Shown piece after piece: positions 54,416 through 64,000 of a stretch of 64,000 nucleotides of DNA. Positions within the stretch are counted from its first letter, which is position 1; the number at the start of each line of letters is the position of its first letter. The notes beneath the pieces are model-generated. The model did no database searches and was not told the DNA's origin. It worked only from the letters and a program-made list of their open reading frames with translations. The DNA is from a bacterium. Its GTDB lineage: Bacteria; Zhuqueibacterota; Zhuqueibacteria; Residuimicrobiales; Residuimicrobiaceae. Position numbers and translations under genes: made by a program. The stretch is from NCBI GenBank assembly GCA_029565685.1, contig JAKQNR010000022.1, positions 62,001 through 126,000 on the forward strand, in the 5' to 3' direction.

Positions 54416-55381
54416 TATCTGCCTTTCCGTGGGATTGATTCCGAGTTAATCATGCGGCATGGCCTGCGATCTTTCAAGTGCGCCGCGCCCGGCTGATCGT
54501 CGCCCGTTCCGGCCGGCCATGGCCGTTGACGGCTGAAGATGAATCGCTCAGCCGACCTGGCCGGCAAATTGACGACGGATGTAATGTAGCAAGGCAAGAG
54601 CGGAAGTTGCAAGGAGATTTTTTGCCAATTGTCAGCGCTGCGGTAAAGGGAAAGGACTGTTTGATTTTGATATTCTGCGGCGCGATTTTGCTGCCGGTCG
54701 TGTTCCTGCAAGTTTGAATCCGAGAAAATTGCAAACAGCGTCAGCGGCGTGTCGCCGGGCGTCAGGGCATTCTTTCACGAGCTAAAATTTGTTTCGATTC
54801 TTTCTATTTTCCCTTGCATAAAAAGGTGCAAAGCTGTAAATTTATTCAATTTCGGCATCAATGGATCAGCATCTTGCCGCGTTTTTCCAACCTTTTTTTA
54901 ATCTCGATCAACCATCAGGGCGTTCGCCTGGATTTAAGTGAAATTCCGGTTTTGCAGTCATGCTCTTTGACAGCTCTTTTGATCAGTCTGCAGAATTGAC
55001 GCAAGCCCGCTATATTCCGCATTGGCGACTTTTTTTGGTTGCATGCGCATCGCTTCTTCAGCAAGGCAGGCATCGAGTTCATTGATAAGACGATAAAAGC
55101 AAGGGGAAAAACCCTTTTACCATTCCATCCGGTCTATTTGACTGGATAGAAATTTTTTGGATCACGGCATAGCCTATTCGATTATTTTCGATTAATTCAA
55201 ATTCCCTCTGTTCTACTATTTGAAAAATTTAACCGCATAGAAAATTCTTGAATCGGATTTGATTGTCGATGAATTAAATAGGTAGTTCTTGACCGGCTAG
55301 TGTTACTGTTCGGTGGGGGGCGGGTCAATTATAATGTTATGACGCTCAAATATTGCGGAATTATCAGGAATAGATTACGAA
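54416..55381. other. Non-coding stretch bordering the restriction island
   Basis: About 970 bases without a supported gene; notably AT-rich from about 54780 to 55380. No tRNA gene, integrase or clear direct repeat was seen. It marks the change from chromosomal genes to the accessory type I R-M island and may contain decayed sequence. Confidence 0.55.
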
Positions 55382-55639
55382 TCAGTTTTGGGAAATAATA
55401 CCAGCGAGGTCTTGCCGGCTCGCGCCTAATGCAAGAAGTGATTTGATAAGCAAATCGATTGAAACAGATGGATCACCGGCCTCCATTTCGGCAACACGAG
55501 ATTGATTGGATCTGAGTAGTTTTGCCGAATCAAGGCTTCTAAAATAAAGATATCTTAGCGAAAATCGATCATAACACAGGTGCGCAGCCGACCTTCGCCG
55601 CCTTTCGCTATCACGGTAATAATGGCAATAGATAGCCAT
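55382..55639 (-). pseudogene. Truncated XRE/HTH regulator remnant
   Basis: The C-terminal about 50 residues (LDSAKLLRSNQSRVAEMEAG, then DPSVSIDLLIKSLLALGASRQDL) match the end of HTH_3-type regulators that normally continue upstream into helix 1. Here the upstream part of the frame (to ATG 55639) is Arg/Tyr-rich and foreign to the family, so the domain seems to have lost its beginning by deletion or recombination at about 55536. It lies opposite hsdM. Confidence 0.6.
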
Positions 55640-55727
55640 GTCCCTTTTTCGCGGCTTGGCGGCTAACACGTCCGCTTTTGGTGCAATGACTTACAAGCGG
55701 ACAGCCCGAATGGGAGGAGCAACATAA

Positions 55728-57272
<1,545 letters not shown>

Positions 57273-57280
57273 ACGATACG

Positions 57281-57310
57281 TTGATAATGGACAGCAAAGG
57301 TATTTATAAT
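57281..57310 (+). promoter_or_regulatory. Promoter of the fic gene
   Basis: TTGATA (57281-57286), 18-base spacer, TATAAT (57305-57310). It begins nine bases after the hsdM stop, so fic can be expressed on its own. Confidence 0.65.
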
Positions 57311-57325
57311 AAACGCAGCGTTTAT
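57309..57325. promoter_or_regulatory. Perfect palindromic operator over the fic promoter
   Basis: ATAAACGC-A-GCGTTTAT is an exact 8-bp inverted repeat overlapping the end of the -10 box and the likely transcription start. A repressor bound here would block the promoter. The winged-helix C-terminus of the Fic protein is the obvious candidate (inference). Confidence 0.65.
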
Positions 57326-57348
57326 CATGGAAGAAATCGGGTGCTATA

Positions 57349-58524
57349 ATGAACGCAACTGATAATAAGAATTTCCGAGCAGGCCGTTACCTTCAGCAAT
57401 CTTCAGGTTACCGTGCATTCATTCCCGCCCCGTTGCCTCCCGATCCGCCTGTGGATCTCACAGGACCGCTCCGTGATAGCCTTTCGAGTGCCGACTATAC
57501 ATTGGGGAGGCTTGACGGGGCAATTCTGACCCTGCCCAACCCCAACCTCTTTGTGTTCATGTATGTGCGCAAGGAGGCGGTGCTCTCCAGCCAGATCGAA
57601 GGCGCCCAAAGTTCTCTTCAGAACCTGCTTGCCGCTGAAGCGCAACTCTTCGATCCGGATACGCCAAAGGATGTGCATGAAGTCGCCAATTATGTGCGGG
57701 CGATGAATGATGGCCTTGCGCGGCTGGCTGAATTGCCGATTTCCGTGCGCCTGATCCGTGAAATTCACGCCGAGCTGATGAAAGGTGTGCGCGGCGGGCG
57801 CCTCACGCCCGGAGAATTACGAACCAGCCAGAACTGGATTGGTTCAGCAGGATGCACGCTTGCCGAGGCCGTCTTTGTGCCGCCGCCTCCGCACGAAGTG
57901 CCGGAAGCGCTGAATAACCTTGAACGGTTTCTCCATGATGATACATCCCTTCCCACTCTCGCTCAGATTGGACTGGCCCATGCACAATTCGAGACGATTC
58001 ACCCTTTCCTTGACGGCAATGGGCGGATCGGCAGGTTGCTCGTCACCTTCCTGCTTGTGGAAAAGGGATTGCTCACCAAGCCCGTGCTCTACCTGTCGCA
58101 TTATTTCAAACGCCGCCGCACCGAGTACTACGATCGGCTGCAGGCGGTTCGCGAAGAAGGCGATTGGGAAGGCTGGCTCGAGTTTTTCTTCAAGGGTGTG
58201 ATCGAGGTAAGCCGCGAGGCGACCGAAACAGCCGCCGCAATTCTTCGGATGCGGGAAGAATACCGTGCAAAGATTGCCGATCATCTGGGCCGTGCCGCCG
58301 GCAATGGCCAGAAGGTGATGGACCGGCTCTTCGAACAACCTATCGTGACAGTGGCGGCCGTACGCGAGTGGCTGGGCCTTACGCCCGCCGGCGCAAACCA
58401 GATCGTCGCGCGTCTGGAGAACATCGGGCTGCTGCGCGAAAGCACCGGCTACGCGCGCAACCGCCGTTTCCGGTTCGACCCCTACCTGCGGCTGTTTGAG
58501 GAACCCGAGGAGACCAGGCGATGA
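57349..58524 (+). CDS. Fic family protein with C-terminal winged helix
   Basis: 391 residues. N-terminal inhibitory helix with SSQIEG (E84 as the arginine-blocking Glu, a class II arrangement); Fic core with HPFLDGNGRIGR (H218-R229), the AMP-transferase signature; and a C-terminal helix-turn-helix (VTVAAVREWLGLTPAGANQI, about 330-375). It probably adenylylates a protein target and may regulate its own transcription through the upstream palindrome. Such Fic genes are common within type I R-M loci. Overlaps the next, broken gene by 4 bases. Confidence 0.93.
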   Translation: MNATDNKNFRAGRYLQQSSGYRAFIPAPLPPDPPVDLTGPLRDSLSSADYTLGRLDGAILTLPNPNLFVFMYVRKEAVLSSQIEGAQSSLQNLLAAEAQLFDPDTPKDVHEVANYVRAMNDGLARLAELPISVRLIREIHAELMKGVRGGRLTPGELRTSQNWIGSAGCTLAEAVFVPPPPHEVPEALNNLERFLHDDTSLPTLAQIGLAHAQFETIHPFLDGNGRIGRLLVTFLLVEKGLLTKPVLYLSHYFKRRRTEYYDRLQAVREEGDWEGWLEFFFKGVIEVSREATETAAAILRMREEYRAKIADHLGRAAGNGQKVMDRLFEQPIVTVAAVREWLGLTPAGANQIVARLENIGLLRESTGYARNRRFRFDPYLRLFEEPEETRR

Positions 58525-59034
58525 ACCCGCGAAACGGCAAACGCAAACCGCGCATGCGGCAGGCGGAGGCGGCCGAACTGATCAAGGCCATTGCCGAAAC
58601 CTCCCTTGACGCGCGCCAGAAGGCCGAAGGCTGGGGAGCGGCGGTCATTACAAGGCTGGCGCAGGAGCTGAAAAATGAACTACCTGAACTGAAGGGGTTT
58701 TCGGAGTGAAACATAAAGAGGATGCTGGCCTTTTATCGTGATTATCCAGATCCAGGCGCAATTGTGCCACAGGCTGCGGCACAATTACAGTCCCCGGAAC
58801 AAGTGCCGCTGCTTGCGGCACTATCCACGCAAACATCAACGGCAAAGCAACCCGCTGGCGGAATACAGCTTTGCCGGAATCGACAAACCCATCGGCATTT
58901 CCACCTACGAACTCACCCGCGCCCTGCCCAAGGACTTGCGCTCCGCCCTCCCCACCGTCGAGGAGATCGAGGCGGAATTGGCGGAAGTGGTGATGCAAAG
59001 GCCGGGGCGGAAAAGCAAGGAGAGGAAGCAATGA
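58521..59034 (+). pseudogene. Decayed DUF1016 (YhcG-type PD-(D/E)XK nuclease) gene
   Basis: Residues 1-62 (to GFSE) match the DUF1016 N-terminus. An in-frame TGA at 58707-58709 stands where the family has Arg (CGA to TGA transition), since the same frame goes on as NIKRMLAFYRDYPDPGAIVPQA. After about 58790 the central nuclease region is missing, and the family C-terminus (LAEYSFAGIDKPIGISTYEL to EEIEAELAEVV) resumes in another frame to 59034. Nonsense mutation plus internal deletion: non-functional. Confidence 0.85.
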
Positions 59035-59070
59035 CAGGGGAACGGAAGGCCAAACGGAAGGAGATGGGGT

Positions 59071-60399
59071 ATGGGGGGTGAGTGGCGGGAATACCGGATA
59101 GGGGAAATAGCTGATATTGTCGGTGGAAGCACGCCATCGACAGCGGATCCCTCAAATTTCAATGGTGACATCCCCTGGCTAACTCCAAAGGATCTGTCGG
59201 GTCCACACGAACGTTACGTTTCCCGAGGGGAACGTAATCTTTCACCCAAAGGTCTTGAAAGCTGTTCCGCACAACTGCTCCCAGCAGGTACAGTGCTGCT
59301 GACAAGCCGTGCTCCTATTGGCTATGTAGCTATTGCCAAGAATCCGATTGCCACAAATCAGGGGTTCCGAAACCTTGCGCCCAAGCCTGGTTTTAACTCA
59401 GAATTTCTCTACTACTGGCTAAAAGGGCACGTTGAGGAACTACAGCGGCACGCCAGCGGTTCGACATTTCAGGAACTAAGTGGATCGGCACTTTCTCAGA
59501 TCAAGATTCGCATTCCTCCCCTCCCCGAGCAGCGCGCCATTTCCCATATTCTCGGCACGCTGGACGACAAGATCGAGGTCAACCGGAAGATGAGTCAGAC
59601 GTTGGAAGAGATGGCGCGAGCGCTTTTCAAAAGCTGGTTCGTGAACTTCGACCCGGTGCGCGCCAAGGCCGCCGTCCGCCGCGAACATCCGAACTGGACC
59701 AACGCCCAGGTCAGCCGCGCCGCCTGTCCCAACCTCAAGCCCGAAATAGCCGAACTCTTCCCCGACCGCCTCGTGGACTCGGAACTGGGCGAGATTCCGG
59801 AGGGGTGGGAGGTCAAAAGCCTTGATAAGATCGCACGTTTCTTGAATGGACTAGCGCTCCAAAAGCATCCGCCTAGGGACAGTGGATCACTTCCAGTTAT
59901 CAAAATTGCCCAACTTCGTGCTGGCAACACGAGTGGAGCAGATCACGCGAGTGCCAATATTGATCCGGAATATGTCGTAAAGGATGGTGACATCCTTTTC
60001 TCGTGGTCAGGATCGCTAGAATGTATTGTCTGGGCAGGTGGAAAAGGCGCGTTGAATCAGCATCTCTTCATGGTTTCGTCAAGTTGCTACCCTCGTTGGA
60101 TTTGCTATTTCAGTGTCCATGCGCATCTCGAAGACTTCCGCCGCATAGCTGCAGGTAAAGCTACTACCATGGGGCACATCCAGCGTCATCACTTATCAGC
60201 CGCCAAGGTTGCGGTTCCTCCTGTGTCTTTGCTCGGTATCATGGACAGATACATGTCACCACTTTTTGAGGCTTCTTGGAAATGGAATCTCGAATCCCGC
60301 ACCCTCTCCGCCATCCGCGATGCGCTGCTGCCCAAATTGATCTCCGGCAAGATCCGGGTGAAGGATGCAGAACGGTTTTTGAAGGAGCATGGGTTATGA
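59071..60399 (+). CDS. hsdS: Type I restriction-modification specificity subunit HsdS
   Basis: 442 residues with two target-recognition domains (about 1-155 and 245-400) separated by conserved helical spacers (PLPEQRAISHILGTLDDKIE and the C-terminal DALLPKLISGKIRVKD). The first TRD reads GDIPWLTPKDLSG. AAGGAG precedes ATG 59071. It sets the bipartite DNA target, which cannot be read from sequence. The stop overlaps the RAYT start (ATGA). Confidence 0.94.
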   Translation: MGGEWREYRIGEIADIVGGSTPSTADPSNFNGDIPWLTPKDLSGPHERYVSRGERNLSPKGLESCSAQLLPAGTVLLTSRAPIGYVAIAKNPIATNQGFRNLAPKPGFNSEFLYYWLKGHVEELQRHASGSTFQELSGSALSQIKIRIPPLPEQRAISHILGTLDDKIEVNRKMSQTLEEMARALFKSWFVNFDPVRAKAAVRREHPNWTNAQVSRAACPNLKPEIAELFPDRLVDSELGEIPEGWEVKSLDKIARFLNGLALQKHPPRDSGSLPVIKIAQLRAGNTSGADHASANIDPEYVVKDGDILFSWSGSLECIVWAGGKGALNQHLFMVSSSCYPRWICYFSVHAHLEDFRRIAAGKATTMGHIQRHHLSAAKVAVPPVSLLGIMDRYMSPLFEASWKWNLESRTLSAIRDALLPKLISGKIRVKDAERFLKEHGL

Positions 60400-60662
60400 C
60401 CTACGATCCTAACAAACATCACCGCCGCAGCATCCGTCTGAAAGGATACGATTATTCTCAGGCCGGGGCATATTTTGTCACCATCTGTACCCAGAATCGC
60501 CAATGTTTGTTTGGCGATGTGACGGATGGGGAAATGCGGTTGAATGCGGCGGGACAAATGGTTCAATCGGTGTGGGACGAATTGCCGTTATTTTATCCGG
60601 GCGTGGACATTGACGAATTCGTGGTTTTGCCGAATCATGTCCACGGAATCGTGATTCTGGTA

Positions 60663-60759
60663 GGGGCGGCCCCCCGTGGCCGCCCTGAACTGAACCTGGG
60701 CAGGCACAGGGGCCATGGCAACCACAGGGGGTAGGGCAACCACAGGGGGTTGCCCCTAC
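60663..60759. repeat. Palindromic REP-like repeats inside the RAYT gene
   Basis: GGGCGGCC (60664-60671) pairs with GGCCGCCC (60678-60685). GGCAACCACAGGGGGT occurs twice (60717-60732, 60735-60750), and GTAGGGCAACC (60731-60741) pairs with GGTTGCCCCTAC (60748-60759). Insertion or expansion here explains the frameshift. Confidence 0.75.
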
Positions 60760-60981
60760 GGGGTTGTCGTTGCCGGATGTGGTGCATCGGTTCAAAACCA
60801 TGACGACCAAACGGTATGTCGACGGGGTGAAAACGGCGGGTTGGACGCCCTTTCCCAGCCGGTTGTGGCAACGCAATTATTACGAACACATCATCCGCGA
60901 CGACGAATCCTTGAACCGCATTCGAGAATACATCGTAAACAACCCGATGCAATGGGCGTTGGATCTGGAAAACCACGTAAA

Positions 60982-61000
60982 GGCGGGTTTAAAACCCGCC
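60982..61000. repeat. 19-bp palindrome GGCGGGTTT-A-AAACCCGCC
   Basis: Perfect inverted repeat within the last codons of the RAYT remnant, followed by CCTGCAC; of the REP type often found beside RAYT genes. Confidence 0.7.
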
Positions 61001-61017
61001 CCTGCACAGGACGAACC

Positions 61018-64000
<2,983 letters not shown>

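Noticed and set aside
54416..55727. Prophage or integrative element at the island border
   Set aside because: No integrase, att-like repeat or tRNA found; only AT-rich DNA and an HTH remnant.
58707..58709. TGA in the DUF1016 gene as a selenocysteine codon (given SelB in the genome)
   Set aside because: The family has Arg at this place and the gene also has an internal deletion and frame change, so it is a nonsense mutation.

Overview
The window is a gene-dense, moderately GC-rich bacterial chromosome segment. Several features point to a Gram-negative, heterotrophic member of the FCB side of the bacterial tree, possibly a candidate-phylum KSB1/Calditrichota-like lineage. These are a TonB-dependent receptor, an outer-membrane barrel protein, lipoproteins, and a giant secreted protein ending in the NYPNPFN-type C-terminal sorting domain. 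The phylum placement is an inference from gene content, not a computed result.

Layout. (1) 1-5280: fabG(partial)-acpP-fabF-rnc-acyl-CoA dehydrogenase, closed by a strong terminator, then a YigZ-like gene overlapping a small zinc-ribbon gene. (2) 5369-8164: a small membrane protein gene, then a two-gene unit of a Ras-like GTPase with an altered G3 motif overlapping a sigma-54 activator gene; a sigma-54-like promoter and a structured leader lie upstream. (3) 8311-14385: sugar catabolism, with a GH38 alpha-mannosidase, a tandem SGNH hydrolase and a GH20 hexosaminidase. (4) 14460-19635: purC, convergent with a minus-strand run of selB, a trehalase-like gene, a TIM-barrel gene and a DUF2752 gene. 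(5) 19851-25301: asd-lysC-Gfo/Idh oxidoreductase, two minus-strand hypotheticals and a bifunctional-nuclease-family gene with a near-consensus promoter. (6) 25404-27913: an AmpG-like permease overlapping a NamZ-type exo-muramidase, a plausible muropeptide salvage pair. (7) 28138-30179: a full-length eukaryote-type DNA topoisomerase IB opposite a small Cys-rich gene. (8) 30542-44467: a second glycan-degradation region (GH43-like, GH95-like, unknown secreted protein, TonB receptor, Tat/lipoprotein sulfatase, GHL10-like enzyme). (9) 44604-51384: minus-strand genes for a 1,677-residue multidomain secreted protein, a cohesin-like lipoprotein and an SH3-like protein. (10) 51996-54415: aldo/keto reductase, YciI-like protein and a secreted protein, separated by AT-rich repeat-bearing spacers. 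(11) 55382-64000: a type I restriction-modification island (hsdM-fic-decayed DUF1016-hsdS-broken RAYT-hsdR) preceded by about 1 kb of AT-rich non-coding DNA and a truncated HTH gene.

Regions 3, 4, 6 and 8 together suggest an organism that strips and imports complex sulfated, mannose- and hexosamine-containing glycans and cell-wall fragments. The most distinctive items are the eukaryote-like topoisomerase IB, the GTPase/sigma-54 activator unit with its leader, the trehalase-like protein lacking its catalytic Asp, and the Fic gene with a palindromic operator over its own promoter. No tRNA, rRNA, CRISPR array or intact prophage was seen.
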